Of a stretch of DNA of 64,000 nt, positions 37,027 through 46,966 are shown one piece after another. The notes beneath the pieces are model-generated. The model made no database searches, had not been told where the DNA came from, and saw only the letters and a program-made list of their open reading frames with translations. Origin of the DNA: Hydrogenophaga sp. PBL-H3 (GTDB lineage Bacteria > Pseudomonadota > Gammaproteobacteria > Burkholderiales > Burkholderiaceae_C); NCBI RefSeq assembly GCF_010104355.1, contig NZ_CP044972.1, forward strand, positions 2,170,001-2,234,000, in the 5' to 3' direction. A program made the position numbers and the translations under genes. Every line of letters starts with the position of its first letter. Position 1 is the first letter of the stretch.

Positions 37027-38547
37027 TCAGGCTTCTTCGTGCGTCAGGCTCAAGCCCAGGGCACCACGTCGGCGCAGCCAGGGCGAAGGGCGGTAGCGCG
37101 GGTCGCCATAGACCGTTTGAAGGTTGAACAGGATCTCCAGCATGTTGGTCGGACCGATGCGGTCGCCCATGGCCAGCGGGCCCATGGGGTAACCCAGCCC
37201 CAGCGTCACCGCCACGTCCAGATCGGCCGGCGAGCAGATGCCTTGCTGGCACATGTCGGCGGCAATGTTGACGATGGTGGCCACCACGCGCTGCGTGATG
37301 AAACCGCCGCTGTCGCGGATCACGCTGACTGCCTTGCCGTCGCGCGCAAAGAGCGCGTGGGCGGCCTGTGCCATGTCGGGGCGGGTGGCCGGGTTGGTGG
37401 CGAGCACCCGGCGCTTGACCGATGCGTCGTCCAGCATCATGTCGATGCCCACGGTGCGTGTGGCGTCGAGCCGCTCCACAGCCGCCAGCGTGGTGACGTC
37501 CAGTCCGAGCGGTGCCACCAGGATCAGCGCGGCGGAAGAGGGCGCGGCCGCGGTTTCGATTTGCGCGCCCAGGTCTTTCAGCAACTGGTAAAGCTCAGCA
37601 CGGCGCGCGGCCTTGGGCGACACCCACACCGGCGGCATCTCGGCCACCACCGGCACAGCGGGCTCTGCCGGCACCTGGGCCACGCCCTTGTCGTAGGCAT
37701 AAAAACCTTCGCCCACCTTCTTGCCCACCACGCCGCCGGCCAGCCGCTGTGCGGTGATCACGCTGGGGCGGTAGCGGGGCTCTTCAAAGTACTGGTGGTA
37801 AATCGACTCCATCACCGGGTGCGACACATCGAGCGCGGTCAGGTCCATCAGTTCGAACGGACCAAGGCGAAAACCCATCTGGTCTTTCAGGATGCGGTCG
37901 ATGGTGGCGAAGTCCGCCACACGCTCGCCCACCACCCGCAGGGCCTCGGTACCGTAGCCACGCCCGGCGTGGTTCACGATGAAGCCAGGCGTGTCCTGCG
38001 CGGTCACCGGCGTGTGCCCGAACCGACGGGTGAATTCCGTGAGCTGCTGGCAAACCTTGGCGCTGGTCTTGAGGCCGGCAATCACCTCCACCACCCGCAT
38101 CAGCGGCACCGGGTTGAAGAAATGGAAGCCCGCCAGCTGTGCGGGTCGCTTGAGCGGCGCGGCAATGGCCGTGATCGACAACGACGAGGTGTTGGTGGCC
38201 AGCACTGCCTCGGGTCCGACGATGTCTTCGAGTTCGGCGAAGAGGCGCTGCTTGACGTCGAGCCGCTCGACGATGGCCTCGACGACCAGATCGCAAGGCG
38301 CGAGGTCGCTCAATGCGCTGGCCAGTTGCAGGCGGTCCACACAGGCCTGCATCTGTTCGGCCGTCATCTTGTTCTTGGTCACCAGCGTTTGCCAGGTGGC
38401 GTGCAATGCGTCTCGCGCGGCAAGTGCCGCACCCGGTTGCACGTCGAAGAGCCAAACCTGGCTGCCTGCCTGGGCGGCCATCTGGGCGATGCCGCGGCCC
38501 ATGGCGCCGGTTCCCACGAGGCCGGTGTTCTGGAAGATGGGTTGCAT
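37027..38547 (-). CDS. 3-hydroxyacyl-CoA dehydrogenase, PaaH-like
   Basis: The 506-residue protein has the NAD motif GLVGTGAMGRGIAQM at residues 8-22, an HAD active-site His in GFHFFNPVPLMRVVEV, and two 3HCDH C-terminal domains (about 190-290 and 410-500). The single-polypeptide layout without a crotonase domain matches PaaH. It oxidises 3-hydroxyacyl-CoA to 3-ketoacyl-CoA with NAD. ATG at 38547 is preferred over an in-frame start at 38631 that lies in the fimV-like gene on the other strand. First gene of a minus-strand CoA-metabolism run. Confidence 0.9.
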   Translation of the reverse strand: MQPIFQNTGLVGTGAMGRGIAQMAAQAGSQVWLFDVQPGAALAARDALHATWQTLVTKNKMTAEQMQACVDRLQLASALSDLAPCDLVVEAIVERLDVKQRLFAELEDIVGPEAVLATNTSSLSITAIAAPLKRPAQLAGFHFFNPVPLMRVVEVIAGLKTSAKVCQQLTEFTRRFGHTPVTAQDTPGFIVNHAGRGYGTEALRVVGERVADFATIDRILKDQMGFRLGPFELMDLTALDVSHPVMESIYHQYFEEPRYRPSVITAQRLAGGVVGKKVGEGFYAYDKGVAQVPAEPAVPVVAEMPPVWVSPKAARRAELYQLLKDLGAQIETAAAPSSAALILVAPLGLDVTTLAAVERLDATRTVGIDMMLDDASVKRRVLATNPATRPDMAQAAHALFARDGKAVSVIRDSGGFITQRVVATIVNIAADMCQQGICSPADLDVAVTLGLGYPMGPLAMGDRIGPTNMLEILFNLQTVYGDPRYRPSPWLRRRGALGLSLTHEEA

Positions 38548-38623
38548 AAGTGTGTTGTATTTGGAATGAGAGCTTCTGGAGCTATGACAGAATCGCCCAA
38601 CGAACGAAAGAAGGAAGTCTGGC

Positions 38624-40738
38624 GTGCGCAAGTACTGGACAGGTTGTATTTTGCTATCAACTGCCCTGAGCAGTTCTGCCGTGACCCTCGGTCGTCACAG
38701 TGGCGCGGCCGTGATCGGCCGGTCGCTGGATGTGCGCGTGCAGGTGTTGCTGGCTTCCGGCGAAGACTTGACCAACCTCTGCATCCAGACCGATGTCTTC
38801 TATGGAGACACCCAGGTCTCGCCCAGCCTGGTGCGAACGTCGCCGCAACGAACCACACCCGATACCGAAGCGTCCGTGCGGGTCCAGGCCAACTTGCCCG
38901 TCAACGAGCCCTTCGTGACCTTGTACGTCAAAGCCGGTTGCAGCACGCAGTTCACACGCCGCTTCGTGTTGCTGGCGGATCTGGTCAACGAGCCCATCGC
39001 GGCCACGGTGCCGCCGGCTGCTGGTGCCGCCTCGGTTGCCCCGGCGACGGTTGCGGCTTCCGCGTTGCCCCGAGTGGCGGGTTCTACAAATGGAGCAGGC
39101 GCGGCTTCCAGCGCGGCCAACGGTTCTGCGCAAGCCAAAGTGGATGGTGCCGTTAGCCCGGACAGGTCGGCACCGCGTCCAGCGTCGGTGGTGCGACGCG
39201 TTCCTCCCAAGCCTCCCGTGGTCGCCGCCCCTCGGTTGCAGCTGGATCCGATCGACCTCACCACGGGTATTGAGCGCGACCCCACCCTCAAACTCTCGCC
39301 CATGCTGTTGAGCGAGCCCAGCACCTCGGAAGAAACGCGGGCCGCTGCGGCCCTGCTCTGGAAGAGCATCAACGCGTCGTCCGAAGACATCATGCGCGAC
39401 GCCCAGAAGCTGATCGCGCTGGAGTCCGACATGGAGCGGCTTCGTCAGGAGCAGGCGCAGAGCCAGGCCGCACTGGGCGAACTGAAGTCGCAGCTGGAGC
39501 AATCGCAGGCGCAGCGCTACCGAAACTGGTTGGTCTATTTGCTGGGCGGATTGTTGCTTCTGGCCTTGCTGGGCGTGCTGCTGGTCTCGCGTCGACGTCA
39601 AGAAGCGGTGGTTCAGGGCTCGGAGGCCTCCCGCGCTTGGTGGAATCCCGAGGAAGAAGAGAAAACCTTGCTGGTGCCCCTGGAGCCGGAGGCTGGTGTG
39701 TCCAGGGAGACTTCGGGATTCACTCCGTTGGGTAACGACGTTGATCTGGATCTCGATCTCGACCAGGATTCTTCATTTGACGAACTGGCCAACGCCAACA
39801 ACGCGGCCTTGAGCGCCAAGGAGTCGCGGTTGACCGAGCAGACGGCGACGCCGTTGTCCGCTCGCGACCGGCGGGAGTTCTCCACCAGTGCCCTGAATGT
39901 GTCCCGTTCGGTGGCTACCGAGGAGCTGTTCGACGTGCAGCAGCAGGCCGATTTCTTCGTGTCGTTGGGCGAAGACGAGCAAGCCATTCAGGTCCTCAAG
40001 GATCATCTGGCGGAAAGCCATGAGCCCAGTGCGCTCACCTACATGGACCTGTTCCACATCTACCACCGGCTGGGACGCCGCAACGACTACGAAAATCTGC
40101 GCGAAGAGTTCAACCACGTGTTCAACGCTGGAGCGCCACCGTTCGACCAGTATTCCCAGCGTGGCAGGGGTCTTGAAGCCTACGAAACCGCGTTCAGCCG
40201 CATCCAGGCGCTGTGGCCGGAGCCCCGTGTGCTGGACCTGATCGAACAGTCCATCTTCCGTGATGCCACCGACAGTGCGTCCGAGGTCTTTGATCTTGAG
40301 GCGTATCGCGAGCTGCTGATGCTGCACGCAATTGCCAAAGACCTCATCCAGCGCGACAACCCAGTTCCCCGCGCGAGCGGCGATTTTCAGCACACTTCCA
40401 TGCAACCGCTGAAAGCGGCGGACAAGGCTGCGTTCAAGGTGAGTGGTTCGCTGCGCGATGCGTCGGAGCGGCATACCCAGCCCATGGGGCTGGAGAGTCT
40501 GCCGAAGGCCTCATCTCGCTTGGGTCTTGACATCAATCTGGATGACTTTGCAGAGACGGACAGCTTCGAGGCATCGTTGCCCGAAGTGAATGTGGCGGTG
40601 GAGCAGTCCGCCAAGCCCACCCAGCCTGCAGACTTTGAAATTCGGGAGGTCGACGGCAATCTCATCGACTTTGAGGTGCTCGATTTCGACCTGCCGAACG
40701 AATCCGATGGCGGCGCACGGTCAGGCAAGAAAACCTGA
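38624..40738 (+). CDS. FimV/HubP-like pilus-assembly/polar protein
   Basis: The 704-residue protein has a signal-like N terminus, then a FimV-type periplasmic region (GAAVIGRSLDVRVQVLLASGE, CIQTDVFYGD), a Pro/Ala/Val-rich linker (about 125-205), a coiled coil (about 255-295), one transmembrane helix (about 304-325), and a large acidic cytoplasmic part with a TPR-like segment (QADFFVSLGEDEQAIQVL). FimV and HubP localise to the pole and promote type IV pilus assembly. GTG at 38624 with an AAGGAAG upstream. It is divergent from the PaaH-like gene and ends at a bidirectional terminator. Confidence 0.8.
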   Translation: MRKYWTGCILLSTALSSSAVTLGRHSGAAVIGRSLDVRVQVLLASGEDLTNLCIQTDVFYGDTQVSPSLVRTSPQRTTPDTEASVRVQANLPVNEPFVTLYVKAGCSTQFTRRFVLLADLVNEPIAATVPPAAGAASVAPATVAASALPRVAGSTNGAGAASSAANGSAQAKVDGAVSPDRSAPRPASVVRRVPPKPPVVAAPRLQLDPIDLTTGIERDPTLKLSPMLLSEPSTSEETRAAAALLWKSINASSEDIMRDAQKLIALESDMERLRQEQAQSQAALGELKSQLEQSQAQRYRNWLVYLLGGLLLLALLGVLLVSRRRQEAVVQGSEASRAWWNPEEEEKTLLVPLEPEAGVSRETSGFTPLGNDVDLDLDLDQDSSFDELANANNAALSAKESRLTEQTATPLSARDRREFSTSALNVSRSVATEELFDVQQQADFFVSLGEDEQAIQVLKDHLAESHEPSALTYMDLFHIYHRLGRRNDYENLREEFNHVFNAGAPPFDQYSQRGRGLEAYETAFSRIQALWPEPRVLDLIEQSIFRDATDSASEVFDLEAYRELLMLHAIAKDLIQRDNPVPRASGDFQHTSMQPLKAADKAAFKVSGSLRDASERHTQPMGLESLPKASSRLGLDINLDDFAETDSFEASLPEVNVAVEQSAKPTQPADFEIREVDGNLIDFEVLDFDLPNESDGGARSGKKT

Positions 40739-40762
40739 CAGCCGCTCGTCCGTCCGGAACAT

Positions 40763-40794
40763 AAAAAACGCCGCATCCATCTGCGGCGTTTTTT
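40763..40794. terminator. Bidirectional intrinsic terminator
   Basis: A perfect 13 bp stem (40763-40775 with 40782-40794) and a 6-base loop is flanked by A and T runs. It serves the fimV-like gene on the plus strand and the 2-hydroxyacid dehydrogenase on the minus strand. Confidence 0.92.
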
Positions 40795-40812
40795 ATGAGT
40801 GCGCTGAGCAGC

Positions 40813-41820
40813 CTAGCGACGAACCTGCAATGCGCCGGGATTCACGATGTTGGTGGGCGTGCCTTTGATGAAATTGACCACGTTGTCAAACGCCGAGGAG
40901 AAATACTGCTCGTAGCTGTCTTGTTCCACATAGCCGATGTGGGGCGTGCAAATGCAGTTCTCCAGTCTCAGCAGGGCGTGTCCCTGCAAGATGGGCTCTG
41001 ACTCGAACACGTCGACCGCCGCCAATCCTGGCCGACCCCGGTTGAGGGAGGCGAGCAAAGCTTCGGGCTCGATCAGCTCTGCGCGTGAGGTGTTCACCAG
41101 CAAGGAGGTGGGCTTCATGCGGCCCAAGTCTTCCAGCGTGACACAGCCAGCATTGGTTTCGCTCAGCCGCAGGTGCAACGACAGCACGTCAGCCGAGGCG
41201 AAAAATGCCTCCCGGCTCTCTGCCGCCTCGAAGCCGTCGGCCACCGCACTGGCCCGTGACGCTTCGCTGCCCCAGATCACCACGCGCATGCCGAACGCGC
41301 GACCGTAGCCTGCCACCAATTGGCCAATGCGCCCGTAGCTCCAGACCCCGAGTGTCTTGCCGCGCAGCACCATGCCGACACCGAAGTTGGTCGGCATGGC
41401 GGAAGACTTGAGCCCGGCTTGCTGCCAAGCCCCATGCTTCAGGTTGGACACGTATTGGGGAATCCTGCGCATCGAGGCCATGATCAAGGCCCAGGTGAGT
41501 TCGGCCGTCGACACGGGCGAGCCCACACCTTCGGCCACCGCAATGCCGCGCTCGGTGCAGGCTGCCACATCAAGATGCGCCCCCACTCGCCCCGTTTGAG
41601 CGATGAGTTTGAGGCGCGGCAGTTTTTCGATGAGCTGGCGAGAAATCTGGGTTCGCTCACGGATCAGCACCAGCACGTCGGCGTCACGCAGGCGGATTGA
41701 CAGCTGGCCGACACCCTTGACGGTGTTGGTGAACACCTTGGCAGGGTAAGACTCCAGCTTCTCTGCGCATTTCAGCTTTCGAACCGCGTCCTGGTAGTCG
41801 TCAAGAATCACTATGTTCAT
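40813..41820 (-). CDS. D-2-hydroxyacid dehydrogenase family protein
   Basis: The 335-residue NAD(P)-dependent enzyme has the nucleotide motif GVWSYGRIGQ near residue 155, catalytic Arg in NTSRAELIE, Glu in DVFESEP and His in CTPHIGY. Family members interconvert 2-hydroxy and 2-keto acids (phosphoglycerate, glyoxylate, others); the substrate is open. ATG at 41820 agrees with the conserved start MNIVILDDYQDA. No partner gene is adjacent, except the downstream bidirectional terminator shared with the convergent fimV-like gene. Confidence 0.9.
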   Translation of the reverse strand: MNIVILDDYQDAVRKLKCAEKLESYPAKVFTNTVKGVGQLSIRLRDADVLVLIRERTQISRQLIEKLPRLKLIAQTGRVGAHLDVAACTERGIAVAEGVGSPVSTAELTWALIMASMRRIPQYVSNLKHGAWQQAGLKSSAMPTNFGVGMVLRGKTLGVWSYGRIGQLVAGYGRAFGMRVVIWGSEASRASAVADGFEAAESREAFFASADVLSLHLRLSETNAGCVTLEDLGRMKPTSLLVNTSRAELIEPEALLASLNRGRPGLAAVDVFESEPILQGHALLRLENCICTPHIGYVEQDSYEQYFSSAFDNVVNFIKGTPTNIVNPGALQVRR

Positions 41821-41864
41821 GCGCCTATTGTGCCCGCGCGGCCCAGGCTGGTCGCTCTTTTGCC

Positions 41865-42239
41865 TCAGGCTGCGCGGGCCATGGATGCCTGTTCCAGCGC
41901 AGCGAGGCGGTCCAGTTCGGCACACACATCGTTGATGGGTCCAGATATGACCAGACGCATGTCGGGTCGCTTCACTGGCCGCACGTCGGCCTGGCGCAGC
42001 ACGCGCACCCGACACAAGGACGCTGCGCCTGGCTCACTCGCCTGGCTTTGGCGAGTCTGAGGCGTGGCGCTGTTGGCCGCTTCCCTGTTCAACCAGCCCG
42101 CACGGGTAAAACGTTGCATGGCCCTGGCTGCCACCGCTGAAGCGGCCGGGCGGGCATCGCGTTGTGAAGGCATGGGCAACCAGCAGTCGATCAACTGCAG
42201 GGGGGCGCGCCACGTGTTGGTATTGAAGATTTTTCCCAT
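41865..42239 (-). CDS. Hypothetical protein downstream of lexA
   Basis: The 124-residue protein is not recognised. The N-terminal half is Ala/Arg/Pro-rich and probably disordered; the C-terminal half ends in PDMRLVISGPINDVCAELDRLAALE, which looks like a conserved helix. Start ATG 42239 has GGAG seven bases upstream; an in-frame start at 42338 would include noncoding sequence. It is on the same strand as lexA, 135 bp downstream of it, and could be cotranscribed. No SOS box is visible in front of it. Confidence 0.65.
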   Translation of the reverse strand: MGKIFNTNTWRAPLQLIDCWLPMPSQRDARPAASAVAARAMQRFTRAGWLNREAANSATPQTRQSQASEPGAASLCRVRVLRQADVRPVKRPDMRLVISGPINDVCAELDRLAALEQASMARAA

Positions 42240-42374
42240 GCGAAACTCCAGATGAGGGGTTGAACACAGGCAGGATTGGAAGGAAGTTGCCAACGCAGGG
42301 ATGTGTCCACATGACGAGCCGTTCGCTCGTCGGACCAAACGCCCGCCACCTGCTGAGGCAACGCGACCCGAAGG

Positions 42375-43061
42375 TCAGAGTTGGAAGCTGTTGCGGATGA
42401 GGCCCACGGCGAGGCCTTCTATTTCGAACGGTTCACCGGGCTCGACCACGATGGTTTTGTAGTCCGGGTTCTCGGCGTGAAGCTCGATGACGTTTTGCCG
42501 GCGCATGAACCGCTTGACGGTCACATCGTCTCCCAGCCGAGCCACCACGATCTGGCCATTCTTGGCTTCCTTGGCGGACTTCACCGCGAGCAGATCGCCA
42601 TCGATGATGCCGACGTCGCGCATGGACATGCCACGGACCTTGAGCAGGTAATCCGGTTCTCGCTGGAACAGGCTGCGTTCCACGTGATAGGTCTGATCCA
42701 CGTGTTCTTGCGCCAGGATGGGCGAGCCAGCCGCCACACGCCCAATGAGGGGCAGCATGAGCTGGGCCAGGCTGGGGAGCGGGAGTGTAAGCTGACGCCC
42801 ACGTGAATCGTTGATGGAGCGCAGGTCTTCGCTGCGCAGACGGATGCCACGCGATGTGCCGCTGACCAATTCGATCACGCCTTTGCGTGCCAGGGCCTGC
42901 AAGTGTTCCTCGGCCGCGTTGGCCGACTTGAAGCCGAGCTCGCTGGCGATCTCGGCACGCGTTGGCGGCGAACCTGTGCGTGCAATGGCGGTCTGGATGA
43001 GTTCCAGAATCTGCTGTTGCCGGGCGGTGAGCTTGGGCGTGGTGGCGGGCATGTCGAGCAT
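42375..43061 (-). CDS. lexA: LexA SOS repressor
   Basis: The 228-residue repressor has a winged HTH ([21 protein letters not shown], residues 34-54) and a self-cleaving protease domain. The scissile bond is Ala111-Gly112, Ser146 (RGMSM) is the nucleophile and Lys161 the base. RecA-stimulated cleavage relieves SOS repression. ATG at 43061 has GAGG five bases upstream; an ATG at 43052 is an alternative. Two tandem CTGT-N8-CCAG boxes lie 56-90 bp upstream, so autoregulation is expected. Confidence 0.95.
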   Translation of the reverse strand: MLDMPATTPKLTARQQQILELIQTAIARTGSPPTRAEIASELGFKSANAAEEHLQALARKGVIELVSGTSRGIRLRSEDLRSINDSRGRQLTLPLPSLAQLMLPLIGRVAAGSPILAQEHVDQTYHVERSLFQREPDYLLKVRGMSMRDVGIIDGDLLAVKSAKEAKNGQIVVARLGDDVTVKRFMRRQNVIELHAENPDYKTIVVEPGEPFEIEGLAVGLIRNSFQL

Positions 43062-43116
43062 GTGAACCTCATCGGGGTGGATGCTTAACCGGGCGGGGTA
43101 TCCGATCGGTAAGTCA

Positions 43117-43132
43117 CTGTTTTCTTATCCAG
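43117..43132. promoter_or_regulatory. SOS (LexA) box 1
   Basis: CTGTTTTCTTATCCAG fits the beta/gamma-proteobacterial CTGT-N8-ACAG consensus with one mismatch. It lies between divergent lexA and the asparaginase gene. Confidence 0.72.
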
Positions 43133-43135
43133 TGG

Positions 43136-43151
43136 CTGTATTTTTAACCAG
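43136..43151. promoter_or_regulatory. SOS (LexA) box 2
   Basis: CTGTATTTTTAACCAG, again CTGT-N8-CCAG, starts 19 bp after box 1 in the same orientation. It ends 17 bp before the asparaginase start codon, close enough to block it. Confidence 0.72.
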
Positions 43152-43168
43152 TTCAAAGGACTTGGCAA

Positions 43169-44146
43169 GTGGTGAATGACAACCAGGCGCGTCGCCTTGT
43201 GGTTCTGGGTACCGGCGGAACGATTGCCGGACGCGCAACCCAGGCGAATGACAACGTGGGCTATGTGGCAGGACAGGTGGCTGTGAGCGAACTGGTGGCG
43301 ATGGTTCCGATCCTGGCGGATTGTCCGGTGGACGTGGAGCAGGTCGCCCAGATCAACAGCAAGGACATGGTGCTGAGCGTGTGGCAAGCGCTGGCCCAGC
43401 GCGTGGCCGCGCACCTGGATAGGCCCGAGGTGGCCGGCATCGTGATCACACACGGCACCGACACGATCGAAGAGACTGCCTTTGTGTTGCAGACGTTGTT
43501 GATGCCGTCCAAACCGGTGGTGCTGACGTGCGCGATGCGTCCCGCCACCGCGCTGGTGCCCGACGGGCCACAGAACCTGAGCGATGCGGTAGCGGTGGCC
43601 CTGCATCCGCAGGCGAGTGGCGTGGTGGTCGTGTGCGCCGGGCGCATTCATGGCGCTCTGGACGTGGCCAAGGTGCACCCCTACAGGACGGACCCGTTTG
43701 GCTCAGGCGATGCGGGAGATCTGGGCTGCGTCGAAGAGGCGCGCTTGCGCATGTTCAGGCCCTGGCCGCAAGCCGTGAGCCGTGGCACGCACGATGCCGC
43801 AAGACTGCGCTCTTTGATGCGCGTTACCGCGCTTCCCCGCGTGGAATTGATGTTCAGTCACGCTGGCGCCGATGGCGAGATGGTGCGTGCCCTGCTCAGC
43901 CACAGCCCTGCAGGTGCGCAGCGGTTGCGCGGCATCGTCGTGGCGGGCACGGGCAACGGCACGGTGCACGACGATCTGTTGATCGCGTTGAAACAAGCAC
44001 AGGCTCGTGGCGTCGACGTGGTCGTGGCCAGCCGGTGCGCGCAAGGCCGTGTGGTGCCGCACCCTGGCCAACCGCTGCCAGACTCGGCCGGGCTCTCGCC
44101 GGTCAAGGCGCGTCTGGCGCTGGCGTTGCAGTTGCTGGAGAGCTGA
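43169..44146 (+). CDS. L-asparaginase family amidohydrolase
   Basis: The 325-residue protein has both active-site threonine motifs: VLGTGGTIAGRA (residues 11-22) and VITHGTDTIEET (near 92-103), and YRTDPFGSGDAGDLG in the C-terminal domain. It should hydrolyse L-asparagine to aspartate. No signal peptide is seen, so it is probably cytoplasmic. GTG at 43169 (a second GTG follows) with AAAGGA upstream. It heads an operon with a membrane protein and an interrupted DUF6152-like gene, and its promoter lies beside the LexA boxes. Confidence 0.9.
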   Translation: MVNDNQARRLVVLGTGGTIAGRATQANDNVGYVAGQVAVSELVAMVPILADCPVDVEQVAQINSKDMVLSVWQALAQRVAAHLDRPEVAGIVITHGTDTIEETAFVLQTLLMPSKPVVLTCAMRPATALVPDGPQNLSDAVAVALHPQASGVVVVCAGRIHGALDVAKVHPYRTDPFGSGDAGDLGCVEEARLRMFRPWPQAVSRGTHDAARLRSLMRVTALPRVELMFSHAGADGEMVRALLSHSPAGAQRLRGIVVAGTGNGTVHDDLLIALKQAQARGVDVVVASRCAQGRVVPHPGQPLPDSAGLSPVKARLALALQLLES

Positions 44147-44147
44147 G

Positions 44148-44567
44148 ATGCTGCTGGCTCTGGGTGCACATCCTTGGGCTTACCCCATGCTGGAGGTGGT
44201 GCATCTGATCGGTGTGGCCTTGATCCTGGGCAATCTGGTCTTGCTGGAGTTGCGCGTGTTCGGATGGGTGTCCGAGTTGCCAATGGAGCCGTTGGCCCGA
44301 TTGAGCCTTGGGCTGGTGGGTCTGGGTTTCGGCCTGGCCACGATAACGGGTCTCTTGATGTTCGGCACACAGCCCGGGGAACTGCTGGCCAACCGTGTGT
44401 TCACAGTCAAAATCGCGTTGATCATGCTGGCTGGCTGCAATGCGGGCTGGTTCCATGCACGCCGTTCGCTGCAGCTCCAGGACGCGACTGCCCGCTTGAG
44501 CATGCTCGTGTCCTTGGTCATCTGGATTCTGGTCATCACCTGTGGGCGCTGGATTGCCTACGTCTAA
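44148..44567 (+). CDS. Small integral membrane protein (DUF6644-like)
   Basis: The 139-residue protein has four predicted transmembrane helices (about 12-32, 55-75, 85-105, 120-138), with few charged residues and a His in the first helix (LEVVHLIGVALILG). It begins 1 bp after the asparaginase stop and its TAA overlaps the next ATG candidate (TAATG). Proteins of this type commonly accompany the exported DUF6152 family; the assignment comes from family resemblance and context, and the function is unknown. Confidence 0.72.
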   Translation: MLLALGAHPWAYPMLEVVHLIGVALILGNLVLLELRVFGWVSELPMEPLARLSLGLVGLGFGLATITGLLMFGTQPGELLANRVFTVKIALIMLAGCNAGWFHARRSLQLQDATARLSMLVSLVIWILVITCGRWIAYV

Positions 44568-44578
44568 TGGAGACCCTC

Positions 44579-45058
44579 ATGCAACGTCGTGAATTTGTGC
44601 AATTGGCAGCGCTGCTGGGCAGTGGCGGCGGTATCGCGGACGCCCTGGCACACCATGGCTGGAGCAGCTTTGATCAGAGCCGCCCGGTCTACCTGGAAGG
44701 CAAGGCTGCCGATGTGAGATGGCGCAACCCGCACGTCGAACTGGCGCTTGAGCTGCCCGAGACACTGCGTGTGCCTGCCGATCTCGCCCAACGAGCACTG
44801 CCAGCGCAGACCGCCGGTGTGGACGGGCCTGCCTTGCTGGCCAAGGCGGTGGTGCCGACCCGGCGCGATCGCCGATGGGAAGTCGAGTTGGCGCCGCTGT
44901 TTCGACTCGGGCAGTGGTAGATGCCCGAGATCAAGAACGGTGAGGCCCTCTCGTTGGTGGGCTTCACCTTCAAGGACGAGGCCGGCGCTGCCACCGTGCG
45001 GGCCGAATATGTGTTTTTGGGCGGCAAGGTCTACGGTCTGCGCTCAAGCCCGGCTTGA
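44579..45058 (+). pseudogene. DUF6152-like exported protein interrupted by in-frame TAG
   Basis: The reading frame from ATG 44579 (GGAG six bases upstream) encodes a Tat-like leader MQRREFVQLAALLGSGG and AHHGWSSFDQSRPVYLEGKA. It is stopped by TAG at 44918-44920 after residue 113, but the same frame continues from an immediate ATG for another 45 residues to TGA at 45056-45058, encoding LSLVGFTFKDE and EYVFLGGKVYGLRSS. The C-terminal part looks like the natural end of a DUF6152 protein, so a single nonsense change is the simplest explanation. Restart at tagATG or readthrough could produce two pieces or a full product. A sequencing error is possible. Confidence 0.8.
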
Positions 45059-45073
45059 GACATGGCATGACAC

Positions 45074-45102
45074 AAAAAAACCCGGCACAAGGCCGGGTCT
45101 TT
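45074..45102. terminator. Bidirectional terminator between the asparaginase operon and adk
   Basis: CCCGGC (45081-45086) pairs with GCCGGG (45092-45097). On the minus strand the hairpin is followed by seven T residues, matching termination of adk; on the plus strand by TCTTT. Confidence 0.88.
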
Positions 45103-45118
45103 CATGGGGGACGACGGA

Positions 45119-45886
<768 letters not shown>

Positions 45887-45941
45887 TTACAGCGGACGGC
45901 CTAGAAAGGGCTGCCCTGCAGGGTATGAGCCAATCCCAGAT

Positions 45942-46724
45942 TCAGCCCTGAGAGAGCAGGTGACGGACCCTTTCGAGGTCCTGCGGCGTATCGACACCAG
46001 CACCGGGAGCGACAGCACTCAGATGCACCGCAATGCGCTCGCCATGCCACAACACGCGCAGCTGTTCCAGCGATTCGGTGGTCTCCAGCGGCGCAGGCTC
46101 CAGCCCCGGGAAGCGCCGCAGAAACCCCGCGCGGTACGCGTAGATACCCACATGTCGCCAGGGAGCGGGCGAGGGCAGCGCGGGAGTGCTGCTGGCCGCC
46201 ATGCCGTCGCGCCACCATGGAATGGGCGCACGGCTGAAGTAAAGGGCCGTTTGCTGACGGTCCAGCACGACCTTGACGACGTTGGGATTCAGGAAGTCGG
46301 CCACCTGATCGATGGCGTGAGCCGCAGTGCTCATGACGCAATCGGTCCGGGCTTGCAAGTGGGCCGCCACGGCATTGATGAGTTCGGGATCGATCAGGGG
46401 CTCGTCGCCCTGCACATTGACCACCACCTCGCCGTCGGGCAAGCCCAGCAGGGCGCAGGCCTCGGCCAGCCGGTCGCTTCCGCTGGGGTGGTCGTTGCGG
46501 GTGAGGATGGACTCGACGCCGTGCGCCTTGCAGGCCTCGACGATGCGCACGTCGTCGGCCGCCACCACGCACATGCGCGCGCTGCTGAGCTGCGCTTGTC
46601 GGGCCACGCGAACGACCATGGGCAGGCCCGCGATGTCGGCCAGGGGTTTGTCGGGCAGGCGGGTGGAGGCCAGGCGAGCAGGGATCAGAACCGTGAAGCC
46701 GCACGACTGCTCGGGTGCGCTCAT
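45942..46724 (-). CDS. kdsB: 3-deoxy-manno-octulosonate cytidylyltransferase KdsB
   Basis: The 260-residue enzyme activates KDO as CMP-KDO for lipopolysaccharide. [20 protein letters not shown] (nucleotide binding), [10 protein letters not shown] (metal-binding Asp) and [14 protein letters not shown] are present. It is the third gene of an envelope operon with lpxK and Trm112; its ATG at 46724 overlaps the Trm112 stop by 4 bp. Slightly longer than E. coli KdsB (248). Confidence 0.95.
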   Translation of the reverse strand: MSAPEQSCGFTVLIPARLASTRLPDKPLADIAGLPMVVRVARQAQLSSARMCVVAADDVRIVEACKAHGVESILTRNDHPSGSDRLAEACALLGLPDGEVVVNVQGDEPLIDPELINAVAAHLQARTDCVMSTAAHAIDQVADFLNPNVVKVVLDRQQTALYFSRAPIPWWRDGMAASSTPALPSPAPWRHVGIYAYRAGFLRRFPGLEPAPLETTESLEQLRVLWHGERIAVHLSAVAPGAGVDTPQDLERVRHLLSQG

Positions 46725-46927
46725 GGCAGGGGCGTGGGCGCGTTGGGCCTTGCGGCTTCTTCTTCCGTCAGGGGTCGTGCTTCATGCTCCAGCAAGATCG
46801 GGATGCCGTCGCGCACCGGATAGGCCAGACGCGCGCTTCGGGAGAGCAGTTCCTGGCTCTCGCGGTTGAAGATCAGGGGCCCTTTGGTGACGGGGCAGAC
46901 CAGCAGTTCGAGCAGTTTGGTGTCCAT
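46721..46927 (-). CDS. Trm112 family protein (YcaR-like)
   Basis: The 68-residue protein is a Trm112/YcaR-type small protein ([31 protein letters not shown]). Only one Cys of the usual Zn site is present, as in many beta-proteobacterial members. It is always found between lpxK and kdsB; its biochemical role is unknown. ATG at 46927; 4 bp overlap with kdsB. Confidence 0.92.
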   Translation of the reverse strand: MDTKLLELLVCPVTKGPLIFNRESQELLSRSARLAYPVRDGIPILLEHEARPLTEEEAARPNAPTPLP

Positions 46928-46966
46928 CTCGCGATGATAGTCGCGCGGGTAGCCCGTGGTGCCGGT

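Noticed and set aside
42313..42331. GACGAGC/GCTCGTC hairpin between lexA and the downstream hypothetical gene
   Set aside because: It lacks a T-run on the minus strand, so termination is not supported.
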